NCBI GenBank assembly: GCA_019722365.1
Contig: JADFUC010001868.1
Coordinates: forward strand, 682,001-746,000
Source: Lithospermum erythrorhizon
Lineage: Eukaryota > Streptophyta > Magnoliopsida > Boraginales > Boraginaceae
Direction: 5' to 3'
Length of the DNA: 64,000 bases
Shown here: one piece after another, positions 1 through 10,519 of the stretch
How the letters are laid out: the number at the start of each line of letters is the position of its first letter
Position numbering within the stretch: position 1 is the first letter of the stretch
Made by a program: the position numbers and the translations under genes
The notes under the pieces: model-generated
What the model was told of the DNA's origin: nothing
The model's database searches: none
Seen by the model: the letters and a program-made list of their open reading frames with translations, nothing else

Positions 1-64
1 ATCTGCTTAGTTGTTTCATTTGGACGTTATTGCATAACCTGATATGAAATTGTTCGCTTACCAG

Positions 65-936
65 AGTAGGGGATCAAGCACTCATTGCTATAGGTGAGGG
101 TTGCTCCTTATATCATTTGAATGTCAGTGGTTGCCATCAGATAGGAGATGCTGGAATCATAGCCATTGCTAGAGGTTGCCCAGAGCTGAGTTACCTTGAT
201 GCAAGTGTTCTTCAGGTATGTCCTCGACTGAGTCACCTGAATTACATATCTTTCTTTAGGTTCTGTGTAAACCCATTATTGAACAACTTTCAGATTGTAA
301 ATATGATGATTGCAAGGCTTAATTTGTGAGAACGTAAAACTTTTTACATGTGTTATCCGAACCTTGACCGTTAGGTTAGACACTCACTCATAAGGGTAGA
401 GGTCAAGGGTTCAAACTTCAAATCTTGGCCGTTAGTTTTTTTTTTCAAAATGCAAAAACAATAAAAATACATGTGTTATCCAAACCCATTTACTTCAGAT
501 AGATTCAAGTGTAGAATCTTGAAATGTAGGCTGTATGTTCAACGCTCATCTTTATTCAATTTCGAATTTGGGTTAGTGATCCATAAGTGAATACACTACT
601 TGACCCGAATCGATGATATTTATGGTTTGGACCTGACAGAATTTGGGGGATATGGCATTGGTTGAGCTAGGCGAAGGTTGCCCACTACTCAAGGATATAG
701 TTCTGTCACATTGTCATCAGATAACAGATGTAGGCATAAACCACCTTGCAACCAAGTGCAGGTTGTTGGAAACATGTCACATGGTCTTTTGTCCCAGCAT
801 TTCTTCAGCTGGCGTGGCATCAATAGCCACAAGTTGTGTGAACATAAAGAACGTGTTAGTCGAGAAGTGGAAAGTCAGCTCCAGGACTAGGAGGAGAGTA
901 GGCTCTATCTTTTCACATCTTTGCATGGATCTTTAG
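65..936 (+). CDS. FBL4: F-box/LRR-repeat protein, FBL4-like, last two coding exons (5' part outside window)
   Basis: Two exons are visible, 65-215 and 640-936, separated by a GT-AG intron (216-639) in phase 0. Exon one begins after the acceptor AG at 63-64 and encodes leucine-rich repeats of the cysteine-containing type (…HLNVSGCHQIGDAGI…). Exon two starts NLGDMALVELGEGCP and ends in FSHLCMDL followed by TAG at 934-936. That ending closely matches the C-terminus of Arabidopsis FBL4 as I recall it (…LCMDL). The family acts as the substrate-recognition subunit of SCF ubiquitin ligases. The F-box itself lies upstream of the window, so its presence is inferred from the family. The visible part is about 150 residues of a protein that is usually about 600. 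No stop or frameshift is seen. The intron carries a SINE (345-486). Confidence 0.88.
345..486 (+). mobile_element. tRNA-derived SINE in the FBL4-like intron, with target duplication
   Basis: A 19-bp direct repeat (TACATGTGTTATCCGAACC at 345-363, with one mismatch at 468-486) flanks a 104-bp insert. The insert has a tRNA-like internal promoter: an A-box-like stretch TTAGGTTAGACACTC near 372 and a B-box-like GGTCAAGGGTTCAAACTTC near 397-415. It ends in T-run and A-rich tail sequence. Length, pol III boxes, tail and long target duplication together are the standard signature of a plant SINE. The B-box and repeats are read directly; family assignment is not possible here. Confidence 0.75.
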
Positions 937-1850
937 CATGTGATTTCCTTAGCAGCTGCGTTCTAGTCAAAGATACCACCCCTGATGAAATTGGAACATA
1001 TAGACGATGGCAACAACGTGGTGGCGACAAGTATCACGTGGAAGGTTTTTATTTTCGCTTGAGTTATTTATGTTGAAACTGTGAGTAGATAAAATTTTGT
1101 GTGTTTGTTGATTTGTATGTTCTGCCTGTGTATTTTTTCCATTTTTAATATTTACATAGAACGAGCTTTGGAGGAGTTAAGTTTGTTATCTTACCTGTGT
1201 TGAGTCTTAGGAATTTGTTGGGTGTTGTATCGCATTATTTGTTTGTACAATATTTGGGATAAATTTTGTACTAATAAAGATGGATTTGCATCCAAAATAA
1301 TGGGATTGAAATTTTCCTACGAGTAATTGAAATATATATATGAGTAAAGATGGAGGAAATATGTTTTATGAAGATGTTCACTACAAGTGCTCTTAGATGA
1401 GAAGGACATTTGAAGAGCCAATATGAGTACATGACGACTGCATGTATTTTACCATATCCATAATAGTTTCTCATTAGAAACACCACTTTCTTTTATGTTG
1501 TGTGAATGAATGACGACAACAATAACATGTTACAATTCAACAATAACATGTTACAATATCTCAACATGTAACTTCTTTTCAGATTACAATTTCTCCAAAA
1601 ACAAAGCTTTCATGAATAACTCGTTTTTTATTCTAAACAATTTTGTAATGCAATTTAATGTGGACATAATTATTTTGATTCATACCAAATTTAGTATGTC
1701 AATTAAAGCTATAAATGTATTAATTATGATCATTAAAATGAACAATAATATTCATACTAATCTATGGAATTAATACGGAGTACTACATTTGATGGCCCCC
1801 CTTGCCCCCTCTCGCTGCTAATCCGTCCAAATTCATTTGTCGTAGACACT
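937..1850. other. 3' UTR plus intergenic DNA, no gene seen
   Basis: AT-rich and non-coding. It holds a short tandem duplication: ACAATAACATGTTACAA at 1519-1535 and again at 1540-1556 (period 21 bp). Each copy contains a small palindrome, AACATGTT. No RNA gene or credible ORF was recognised. Confidence 0.6.
1273..1278 (+). terminator. Candidate poly(A) signal of the FBL4-like gene
   Basis: AATAAA occurs 337 bp after the stop codon, in AT-rich DNA preceded by T-rich and TTTGT elements typical of plant 3' UTRs. It is the first canonical hexamer downstream of the CDS. No transcript evidence is available. Confidence 0.4.
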
Positions 1851-1859
1851 TATAAAAAG
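1851..1859 (+). promoter_or_regulatory. TATA box of the MSRB gene
   Basis: TATAAAAAG lies 73 bp upstream of the ATG at 1924, which would give a 5' UTR of about 40 nt. Spacing and sequence fit a plant core promoter. Confidence 0.55.
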
Positions 1860-1923
1860 CATAATCTAGGTTCACCTTCAACCATCCTTTTCAAAATAAT
1901 ACATACACAATCAAGCAGCATTC

Positions 1924-3492
1924 ATGGCAGTTCAAAAATCAGAAGAAGAATGGCGAGCTGTTCTATCTCCTGAGCAGTTCCGAATCCTCCGTCAGAAAGG
2001 CACAGAGTAATACAATTAACCATATAATATTAATTATACCCTTTACTCAATTCATTTTCGGAGTATTATTTTTGTAGACAAAATAGTGTTGCACACTTTC
2101 GTTAATCTATGAACACGATCTACACATCTTGATAGGAAAATAATTAATCAAGATGAAAGGAAAGCTTTATATATAGATGGAGCTAACCATTTGGTTAATA
2201 TGTATGTTCTATCTTGATTGCACTTCTCCTATATTATACGGAGTAGTAACAAGTAAAAACCCTTCGTTATGTGTATTTTTTAATCTTTTTTTGAGGAATT
2301 AATACAAATCTAAAAAATTATTGAAGACGCCTTTCTCTTGATATTGAAATCTAAAAAATTAAAGATAGTTATGTAAAAACAAATTACATTTAATAAGATT
2401 TGAAGCCATACTAAAAATTTAGAAAACCTCTATCCTATCCATTAGACAATGGACGCCCTTCAAAACTCCCCCTATTTCTTTATAGGAAAAAAATGAAATA
2501 ATTTTAATTTTTCATCTCACAAGGAATGGTTTATCAATTCGAAGAAATGGTTAGAAATAATTTTTGAATCAATTATGACAGAGAACGTGGCACTGGGGAG
2601 TATAACAAGTTTTATGAGGAAGGGGTTTATAATTGTACTGGTTGCAAAACTCCTTTGTACAAATCTGCAACCAAGTTCGACTCCGGTTGTGGTTGGCCTG
2701 CTTTCTTCGAGGGCCTTCCCGGTGCCATCAACCGTTCCGTAAGTACCTGTCCTTCACTCGTTCAAATTAATTGGCGTTTTCTATATTTAAGTGTATGGTA
2801 GAAGATCATCACGAATAACTTTTTATTTGTTATTGTACATTAATAAATATAAGATTGATATTTTTTAATTTGTTTTAAAAATATTTTCATAATGTTATTT
2901 CAATGTAGCTTTTCATGCTACAATTAAAATTTTGTTAATAATTAAAGCCTATATTCGAAAAATAAAAAATGTCAATTAATTGATATTATATTGATAATAA
3001 TTAATCAATCCCGCATGGTTGATTAAGAACTCCGGTTTATTAATGAGGTATTGAACTTTATCATCTCTATCTATAAGAAATTTTAGTATGTAACCAATGA
3101 AATTTTAACCCAAGCGTTATTAACTTGTATCATGAGACAATTCGATTAATTAAGATAGACCATGTGTAAATTCGTATGTGTGCTCCACTTGAACCGGTTT
3201 ACATGTGTGGGATTGTATTGATAATGAATCCTATTGGTTGATTAATAACTTTCAAGTATACTAATAATAATATCTATAATCAATTAATTTAATATGTATC
3301 TGATCTCATGTATTATTGTCAAATTATATTTACTTTTGGCAGCCGGATGCAGATGGAAGGAGGACAGAGATAACTTGTGCAGCTTGTGGTGGACATTTGG
3401 GACATGTTTTCAAAGGAGAAGGATTCTCAACACCCACTGATGAACGCCATTGTGTTAATAGTGTTTCTGTTAAGTTTGTTCCTGAAAATTGA
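1924..3492 (+). CDS. MSRB: Peptide-methionine (R)-S-oxide reductase B, cytosolic type
   Basis: Three exons, 1924-2006, 2582-2738 and 3343-3492, join in frame through GT-AG introns to give 129 residues. The enzyme reduces the R epimer of methionine sulfoxide in proteins, repairing oxidised residues with thioredoxin or similar as reductant. Visible evidence includes the SelR fold sequence [16 protein letters not shown], the substrate-site stretch [13 protein letters not shown], two zinc-binding CxxC pairs (CTGC in exon 2 and CAAC in exon 3), and the catalytic Cys in [12 protein letters not shown] near the C-terminus. The short N-terminus ([19 protein letters not shown]) has no transit peptide, so it resembles the cytosolic MSRB5-9 group rather than plastid MSRB1/2. 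The start is the first Met before the conserved [11 protein letters not shown] block and follows a good TATA box. Confidence 0.93.
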
Positions 3493-3721
3493 TCATCACC
3501 CCTTCTATTATGTGAGGAATTGAGCTTGTGTTGTATTTGTAATAATTTGGGTCTGACTGATCTTAGTGGCTTATCCATGTTGCCGGTTACTGATTCATTT
3601 AGGAAAAAATTAATTGACATGAATACAAACTGAATCGAATTCATCAAACAAATATTACCGAATATTAGTAGTTTGAACTAGGTTTAAAAAAATGAATAGA
3701 CTAGTTCAAATTCAGAATTAG

Positions 3722-3900
3722 TACTCCTTCCACTTCTAATTTTAAGACTCATTTATTTTTATATATACACTTTAAGAAAATTTAAATATGTGTTTTGTAT
3801 TTAAATTTTCCTCCATCATCACATCTCACAAATGAGACTTAGTTTAGGACTTTTTAAAAATAAAAAATTGGTCTAAAAAATAGAAATGGAGGAAATAATA
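3722..3900. mobile_element. Stowaway-like MITE
   Basis: The left end TACTCCTTCCACTTCTAA is mirrored by the right end, whose reverse complement reads TATTTCCTCCATTTCTAT. Imperfect inverted similarity continues inward for about 30 bp (TTTTAAGAC against TTTTTAGACC). Size of about 180 bp, CTCC(T/C)TCC termini and TA at the ends fit a Tc1/mariner-type Stowaway MITE. It lies 230 bp after the MSRB stop codon. Confidence 0.6.
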
Positions 3901-4245
3901 CATTACACAAAACATGATATGTCCCCTAGACATAAATACAACTTTAAAGAGTCGAGTAGAGTGCTCGGCAAGCTCACATATTTTCAACAATATAAATTTC
4001 ATTAAGAACTCAATAATTATAATATCTCAGAATGTAAAGAAACCATAACGTTACAATCATAAATCGGAGTTTGGACGGTGATAAAGTGACACCGAATACC
4101 ACAAGTTGAATAAACAAACAATTCCCGAGGCCAAGGGGAACTGGTCACTTGTCAGTTGTCACAACTCACAAGACTTTTAACACCAAACAACAAAGTAATC
4201 AACCCCAAATCGCTTCCAGGAGTAACACAAACTATTGTTATCTCC
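3901..4245. other. Intergenic DNA, no gene seen
   Basis: Unremarkable AT-rich sequence between the MITE and the retroposed segment. No ORF, RNA gene or repeat was recognised. Confidence 0.5.
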
Positions 4246-5446
4246 AGAATTATTATGTGTTATACAAACAAGCGATAATTTAAAAAACGTTAATACGCTT
4301 AACGCCACGCCCGCACGCTACTTATCACCAATGCGGAGCATCCGAAATGCGTCAGACGGCCCGTAGCCAATTTATTAGCCACGCTGCCCAAAGAAAGCCC
4401 TCGCAACATCGAGGCACGTATCCCTGATTCAACAACAACAATTACTGGCCGCTTCCTGCAGTGACGATCATCCCACGCCGACGCGCAGTGACGCATCAAG
4501 AAAGCGACGATCCGACGTCTGGCTGAGGCCGCGACAACAAGCGATAATTTAAGTCGTCATGAATGGGAAAATAGGCTAGAGAAATTCTCTTCCAAGATGT
4601 TCTCTCATCTTCGCCTTCAATCCTCTCCTCCTGAAGCACTTCGACTGAATTCTAACATTCAGATGCATCAACTTCGGTTTCATCTTCCTTTGTACCATTT
4701 CAATTAACGACGGAAAGATTTTTGGCACCAAATCAATGGTGTTCGTCATGCCGCGCTTAAATCTTCCACGCCATTGGTTGCTCAAGGTTGGCTTTCCACG
4801 TTTCCCCTAACGATTCGACGCTGACGGTCGCTTCGAACCCCTTTTGCTTTCCTAAGGTTTTTCTATTTTCTCATTTCATCTTCATCTCTACTATTGGTTG
4901 CTTCACGCATTTCCCCATGTTTTCGCTTTCACGATCATTCTTGCTCAAAGTCTCGGTGAATTTCAGGCTGCCAGCTTCCACGGTCAGCGGTTCTAGGTGG
5001 TCGCTTGGGAACCGACGGAGCGCCAACTGGTACTGAACCGTTTAAACGAAGCATGAAGCGAATCCGTCAAGCTTTGGCTGGTCGGCACTTTGGCTTCAAG
5101 CACTTCAGTCCTTTCGACCTGGCTGACTGGGCCGTGGCTTGGCTCACGACTCACGCCCCGCACACTTTACTACGACTGACTCCTACGACTGCACGTCATC
5201 ACAACTCGACGCTCACGGACCTGAATCACCTGGACGACTCGTGAAAGACGGTTACCACTTGGACTCATTCAAGTACCGACTTCTATCTATTTATCTGATT
5301 TTACGTGATTTTCAATCTCAACACCGTAGCTTATCCTATATAATAATGCTTTTCAGTGCCCGAATCCCATTCAAATGATTTCAGATTCACAAAAAAAAAA
5401 AAAATTTAAGTCCCTTACCTAAAAAAAAAAAGAATTATTATGTGTT
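4246..5446 (+). mobile_element. Retroposed 1.17-kb segment with A-tracts and perfect 16-bp target duplication
   Basis: AGAATTATTATGTGTT occurs at 4246-4261 and again, identical, at 5431-5446. The insert between them (4262-5430) ends in two A-tracts: 14 or so A residues around 5390-5404, then about 11 A residues at 5420-5431 after a short spacer. Long target duplication plus 3' poly(A) is what LINE-encoded machinery leaves behind. The insert is more GC-rich than its surroundings, especially 4284-5250. I do not recognise a gene or LINE protein in it, and its short ORFs on both strands look non-coding. It may be a processed retrocopy of an unknown transcript or a non-autonomous retroposon. The structure is read directly; the mechanism is inferred. 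Confidence 0.72.
4268..4552. mobile_element. Possible nested insertion bounded by a 16-bp direct repeat
   Basis: Inside the retroposed segment, ACAAGCGATAATTTAA appears at 4268-4283 and again, identical, at 4537-4552. The 253 bp between are GC-rich and CpG-rich, unlike the AT-rich flanks. They could be a second retroposition event with its own target duplication. No pol III boxes or tail are clear, so the class is unknown. Confidence 0.45.
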
Positions 5447-6143
5447 GTTTTGCATGACTATATATAATACTGTAGTTTTTAATTATCATTAATATCATAT
5501 TCAGTTGCAACTTAAATATTGCAATTTTAGTTACGTTGTGAATTTGATCTTCAGTAGTGATATATTACTCCTATGATTTAAGTTAGCAGTTAGTAACGTT
5601 TGCACTTTTTGTACTTCAATTCTTTGAAGAATACATTAATAAGATTATTCAATACTCCCTTATTTTATTTATTTATCATTCTAATCTAAATTTTTTATTT
5701 CAAAATAAATATTTATCATTCTAACATAAAAGATTATAATTTTATATTTTCAATCTACTTTTAACTAATTTTTCATTAACCAATCAACGAGGCACTTAAT
5801 TGATTGTCATTATATATTTAATATATATTTTCACTACTTTTATTTTCTAATCTATTAAATAAAATTAAAGTAAAATAATGCTAGCTAACCACTCCCAATT
5901 CACTTATTACATGCTATTTTATTCAACTCTTCTCAATCTTCAGGCCTTACATCTCTCCGTATACCAAAATACTGAACAGATAGATCACTGGATCCTGAAT
6001 TTATGAGTTCCACAAACAAACCATAACTTGTTAACTATTTATCTTATAACCGAAAGGATGGCCAACATAAAACTGATTGAAAACGTAGTATTTATGTAAT
6101 CGACCCTACTTAGTTTGGTTTGGTTTTAATCATCATCTGATCT
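5447..6143. other. Intergenic DNA with a Stowaway-like end
   Basis: Strongly AT-rich. TACTCCCTTATTTTATTTA near 5651 resembles one end of a Stowaway-like MITE, followed by an internal near-repeat (TTTATCATTCTAA at about 5671 and 5714). A matching right end is not obvious. No gene was seen. Confidence 0.4.
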
Positions 6144-6614
6144 TTATTCCAGGCCAAGTAGACGCCTGAGGTCTCTTGTTGCAGAGTCATCAAATGAGTT
6201 CAAATCTTGTTTCTGGAAGAAAGTAGGCAAAGGAAGGGAACTTGGAGATGGAGAAACCGAGCAAGCTGACCCTGCATATACATCAGCTTGATCAAAATAT
6301 GTCATGCTTCTTCTGTCGTTCTTGATCCTACAATTTAATGAATCTAATGAACCCCCTCTCCTAAAACTTGAAACTTTTCCCATTTCAAATTCATTTCTAG
6401 TGTTGCTATGTCTAGATAATGAAACAACCTTGGACTCATTTCTTTGTTGGTGTTGATGATTTTGATTGTTGTACCTTTTCTTGTGGTATGTTTGGACCAT
6501 GCATGGCTTCTTGTAATAAGCATAGTTGGTGTTGTAATTGATCTTGGTATTATAACCAAAATCTGGAAATCTTTCAACCAAACAATCTTGGGGTCTCAAA
6601 ACTTCTGTTCCCAT
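6144..6614 (-). CDS. PNRC-motif (SPSPSSLPLP) small plant protein, single exon
   Basis: An uninterrupted 156-residue frame starts at MGTEVLRPQDC, the N-terminus I associate with a plant-specific family, and ends in DLRRLLGLE. Residues about 121-130 read SPSPSSLPLP, followed by a Phe pair. This is the proline-rich motif of the PNRC family, which in animals binds EVH1 domains such as that of decapping factor DCP1. The rest is basic, rich in Asn, Gln, Tyr and His, and probably disordered. A role in mRNA decapping or P-bodies is possible by analogy only. No signal peptide or membrane segment is seen. A TATA box about 230 bp upstream of the ATG supports expression. A shorter ORF in another frame over the same bases is a shadow. 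Confidence 0.78.
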   Translation of the reverse strand: MGTEVLRPQDCLVERFPDFGYNTKINYNTNYAYYKKPCMVQTYHKKRYNNQNHQHQQRNESKVVSLSRHSNTRNEFEMGKVSSFRRGGSLDSLNCRIKNDRRSMTYFDQADVYAGSACSVSPSPSSLPLPTFFQKQDLNSFDDSATRDLRRLLGLE

Positions 6615-6843
6615 TTTGTGGTAATTTGAAATGAGAACTAATATTAATTTGTTTCAAGATGCTATATATAACTTCAAAAAATGAAGAAAATAACTCCCCC
6701 AGGATAGGAAACTTGAAGGAGGAGAGAGTTATAATTTGGTTTGCTAGAACAATAAAGGGAAGGAGGGGAAAGGAAAATCAATGTTAATTTTGATTTGTTG
6801 TAGTTCTGAAATTTCTGATGGATCAAGTGGAGATATTGGGGCC

Positions 6844-6853
6844 TTTATTTATA
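6844..6853 (-). promoter_or_regulatory. TATA box of the PNRC-motif gene
   Basis: Read on the minus strand, TATAAATAAA lies 230 bp upstream of the ATG at 6614. A 5' UTR of about 200 nt is implied, which is plausible for a plant regulatory gene. Confidence 0.45.
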
Positions 6854-6977
6854 CAATTCAATGAGAAAGATATCCATTAGTTTTTATATTATTTGTTGTG
6901 CCCTTATTTTTATATTCAATCTTGTTGTTTCCCACCAAACCTCATTTTTGTTCTTTGTAGGGGAAGAAATATAAAAC

Positions 6978-7390
6978 ATAGGTAGTTTTTTTAAAACAAA
7001 TATGGACTGTATATCTTTTTCTTTGAGGTTGTTTATCACAAAACTTCTCTTTCGCTCCTATTATGATGCGCTAGAAGGGGAAAAAAGGAAAAACATGCAT
7101 GGATATTTTAACAAATATTCAACTTTTAAATCTCTCTCATAGATTTGTTCTCTACAAATAAAACATCTTTTTTTCTCTTTATGATGCTGGCGAGGTCGTG
7201 AGGAGAAAGAAAATGAAAACATATGTGGTTTTAAACAAATATTCAACTTTTTTATTCTCTCTCATATGTTGTTACCCACAAATTAAAACTTATGGAGTAT
7301 TTTTTACTCTTTATTACACGGGACGAGGGAGAGGAAATGCAATAACGAGTGGCTTTTTGAAACAATTATATATTTAATTTATTTTACACC
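6978..7390 (+). repeat. Degenerate tandem repeat, period about 115-124 bp, three to four units
   Basis: The block ACAAATATTCAACTTTT recurs at 7111 and 7235, with a partial copy at 6996 (ACAAATAT) and a weak fourth near 7355. Each is followed by TCTCTCTCATA-like sequence, a 'CACAAA' block, then a GC-richer stretch (ATGATGC…GAGG…GAGAA) ending in 'GTGG(C)TTTT'. The array lies upstream of the PNRC-motif gene and contains no gene. Confidence 0.55.
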
Positions 7391-7770
7391 ATTAATCACT
7401 AGATCCTAATATATTGTACCAAACTCTTTTTGTTACGCTCGAGGAGGAGAGATTCATAACCATTAATCACTAGATAGATCCTAAGATATTGTACATCTAA
7501 TATTGATCTGTCGAAAATGTTTGAACATAAAAAATAAATAGAATGATGCAATCAGACAACACCGTCCACCAATACACTAAATCATTGCATAAAGACGGTG
7601 ATACAAGGATGCAACCACAATGAATTTGAGTAATTCATCAAATTGATTTAGTCCAGGATACGATTCCTAAGATTTCTTGAATAATCCGCTCATGTCGACA
7701 CATTCTAGTCTGTTACAGGTGAAGTAAAAACCACTAAACAACATTTTCTAATAATAATAAATGACAAAGA

Positions 7771-7992
7771 AGAGATGTGGTTTTTTTCCTTTTAACGTAT
7801 AGAAGTCAAATTAAACATATAAATATTTTCTGGGCTTTGTTTCTCAGCTTTATCAAGCTTAGTAAGAAAATTTATATGAAACTAAGTGAGTACGTAGGAA
7901 ATACTCCTCTTGCGAATCGAACCCGAAATTAACAGAGCCAACCTGATATTATCGGGCCATTAGCCGTTACAAACAAGAAGCAAAGAGATGTG
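7771..7992 (-). mobile_element. Reversed tRNA-derived SINE with target duplication
   Basis: AGAGATGTG(G)TTTT is found at 7771-7785 and 7984-7997. Between them, the minus strand carries a B-box-like GGGTTCGATTCGC near 7914-7926 and an A-box-like TAATGGCCCGA near 7955. The left boundary is a T-run (7781-7790), which on the minus strand is an A tail directly next to the target duplication. This layout is a SINE inserted in minus orientation. Confidence 0.55.
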
Positions 7993-7997
7993 TTTTC

Positions 7998-9543
7998 CAT
8001 TGCAATCATAGATGTATTTTAATTAATTCAATTGAAAGTACAATAATTTGGTTGCCTTTATTAAATTAATTGGGTCTTAGTCGCCCCTGATAAGAATTGC
8101 TTAAAAATTAAGATCGTATCCACAAAGTTTTGAGTAAATCTTAAAACTTTCCAAAAAGTATTAATGTATGATCATCATATAATTTTTTATTTCATTTCTA
8201 AACGTTTGATAATAAGTACGTATATTGAGGCAATAGTGTTGGGTGCCCCCCCATTAGGCCATTATATATCATTTCAATAATGCCACCGGCCACGCACCGA
8301 AGGTATCTTCAAAATATTTAATGTGCATGTGATCCTTTGTTTTTATATAAAGTATTTAAATGCCACACTGCTAGCTTCTTAAGCTATTAACGCTGGCTCA
8401 ACTCACAGTGACGGGAACTTTCTTTAAATCATTTCAATATTGGGACGCAGAGCCTTTTAAACCACTTCAATACTTTAAATTTCGCCAGATGACTAAATTT
8501 AATTACTCGCTCTTTTTTTTACCACAGCCTATATCCCTAAGCGCTTAATAACACAAACACCACTCCAAGGTTGGTCAAACAATTAAAAACAGATAAATAA
8601 TTAAGTATTGAGGGTAAGACAATCAAAACGATGGAGACTTATGGGTAGAAGGTGAAGATCCTAATAAATCGATAATGAAAGGTAATAATAATATAAATAT
8701 TTTGAAACGTTTGCTTGAATTTTATCTAGTTGAATCAAATCAATCACAAGCGAAATATAATTAAAAAATAGTATCTGCCTCCATTGTCTATATTCTTAGA
8801 TTTTGATGTAGGCGGACCTAGCTTAGGCCAACCCGGGTCACCGTCCATGCCAATATTTTTTTATAAAATTGTGGAGTATATTTATTCTTAAATTGTGTTC
8901 AAAATTTGACATTTTATACTATTTGGCCCAAATCCCAACTGAAGTTATTAAAATGATGAGCCTTTGAGTGGGCTTGTGGTCTTTAAATTGTGAACGAACG
9001 AAGTTGATAAGAAATCAGCCTTGTCCATTTATCAATTAAAAAAAAACCATCATTCCTCGATCATACTATCGAAGAGCAGAAATCGCCAGATACGCCTCAA
9101 ATGGCCAAATGTGATTCGGTACCTCTCCTAGTTACTAATTTAATTTCTTTGTTATCGAGCATTATCCTCATGGCGGCCCTGAACCCCATCAATTGCGTAG
9201 ATTTATAGCTTTTCTGCACAACGCTAACCCAAAGCCTCAACTACCTAACTATACAATCGAAATTCATTTATCAATTAATCAAATTTAGAGGTCATGTAAT
9301 ACATAATTTTATAGTGTTCCTCCCTCCTAAATTATGATATCAAGTTTTCCATCTATTTTATACACAGATCTTGGTTTAATTTCCTCACTGAATCCATCTA
9401 AAGTCATTCAACGCCTATGTTAATCTTTCTTTAAATCACTTTAATTAACCTTACATTTTCCTAAATTCGTCTCGTTGAAGTGAAGCGAAAAAATAGTTTC
9501 TCGTTTGTGATGTTGCTTTCTTGAATATGTTCTCTTACTCTCT
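7998..9543. other. Intergenic DNA, no gene seen
   Basis: AT-rich with frequent poly(T) tracts. Stretches near 8815-8850 (GGCCAACCCGGGTCACCGTC) and 9060-9190 are GC-richer and may be old transposon fragments, but I could not identify them. No RNA gene was recognised. Confidence 0.45.
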
Positions 9544-9735
9544 TCAACTTGTACCATCATTTTCTAGAGTATACAATCCCATGTAAGGGCCGTCTTGATC
9601 ATTTGCCCACTTCCGTACATTATCATTGACATTGCAACAATGTGCTATTGACAAATTTAATATAGTTGTGTTGATACGCTTTGCAAGACAAACCCCGATT
9701 AAAGTAAGAAAGACAAGACAAAAAGATTCAAGCAT
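9544..9735 (-). pseudogene. Short hydrophobic-start ORF, unidentified; possible gene fragment
   Basis: A 63-residue frame begins MLESFCLVFLTLIGVCLAKR, which looks like a signal peptide, and continues to …GPYMGLYTLENDGTS. The GPYMGL block faintly recalls the GPYIGLV start of plant nucleoside-phosphorylase-like (bark storage) proteins, but that is weak. No further exon was found downstream on the minus strand. It sits next to the copia-derived region. It may be an exon relic or chance. Confidence 0.2.
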
Positions 9736-9959
9736 GTAGCTTAATACACGGTATAATAATCAAGCGATCAATCGCTAATCGTGATGATTGAATCAATAAT
9801 CATCTTAACGGTGAGATCCGACTTGGTCTAGATGTTTCCGGGCTCGAAGTCAATGGAGGAGTTAATGAGTGGAACATTAACTATGGAAAATATCTTATGA
9901 ATGGATGCAATCGTAATTGCATGATTGAGGAAGCAATCAATCCCGAGATTGGATTGGCC

Positions 9960-10480
9960 GGTTACGCCGGGCGAAAGTTTTTCTAGATATCTTACGTATC
10001 TCAACTAGTCATTAAGATTGGAAGATTACCATCAAGGTTGCCCTCGATTGATCACGTGTGATCAATGGTGGCTACGTGAATTAGCCATTGGAGGATACAA
10101 AGATAAAATTGAGAGCTTTACTCTAGTTTATAGTATCGGGTTGTTCTAGTGATTATATGTATGTCTGTTGAGAAAAAAGCATCAGAGTGATTCTCATGAA
10201 TCAATATCAGAGCGAAGTCTAAGTAGTTTGCTTAGGTCTTTCTTTCTCGGTTGATTGCTTGTACTCATACACAAGCTAGGCGGCCAGCTCCCGCACATAT
10301 AGCCGAACACGTGGAGTCACCAAGCGGTGACACACTCAAGCAGACGTGAAGCTTCGCCCAACTCAGATAAAATTTTCGTGTCATTTACTTTTATGTGTAT
10401 TGTTTTTACTTTTGAGTTAGCTTTAGTGTTACTCTCGGCATAATAACACTTGGGGACATCAAGGTATCGTAGCGAGTAAC
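9960..10480 (+). repeat. Left terminal repeat plus leader of the outer copia element
   Basis: It matches 20090-20545 in blocks: TTTCTAGAT…, GATCAC(G/A)(T/C)…GTGATCAATGG, GAGAGCTTTACTCTAGTTTA, TTGTTCTAGTGATTATAT and (A)ATATCAGAGCG. The last resembles the tRNA-iMet primer-binding site TGGTATCAGAGC (here at 10204-10213). Similarity continues about 270 bp further, through a CGCACATATAG block, CTCAGATAAAA and TTAGTGTTACTC, to about 10480. Whether the region after the site is leader or LTR is unresolved. Confidence 0.6.
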
Positions 10481-10519
10481 ATGTGCCTTCAAAGACTAAC
10501 ATCATGTGTTCAATCCATT

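Noticed and set aside
4299..5244. Several 60-80-residue frames in the retroposed segment as genes
   Set aside because: Short, on both strands, no family resemblance; GC-rich sequence gives long open frames by chance.
7900..7970. A functional tRNA gene
   Set aside because: A B-box-like GGGTTCGATTCGC is present but no cloverleaf or anticodon arm could be drawn; target duplication and A tail point to a SINE.
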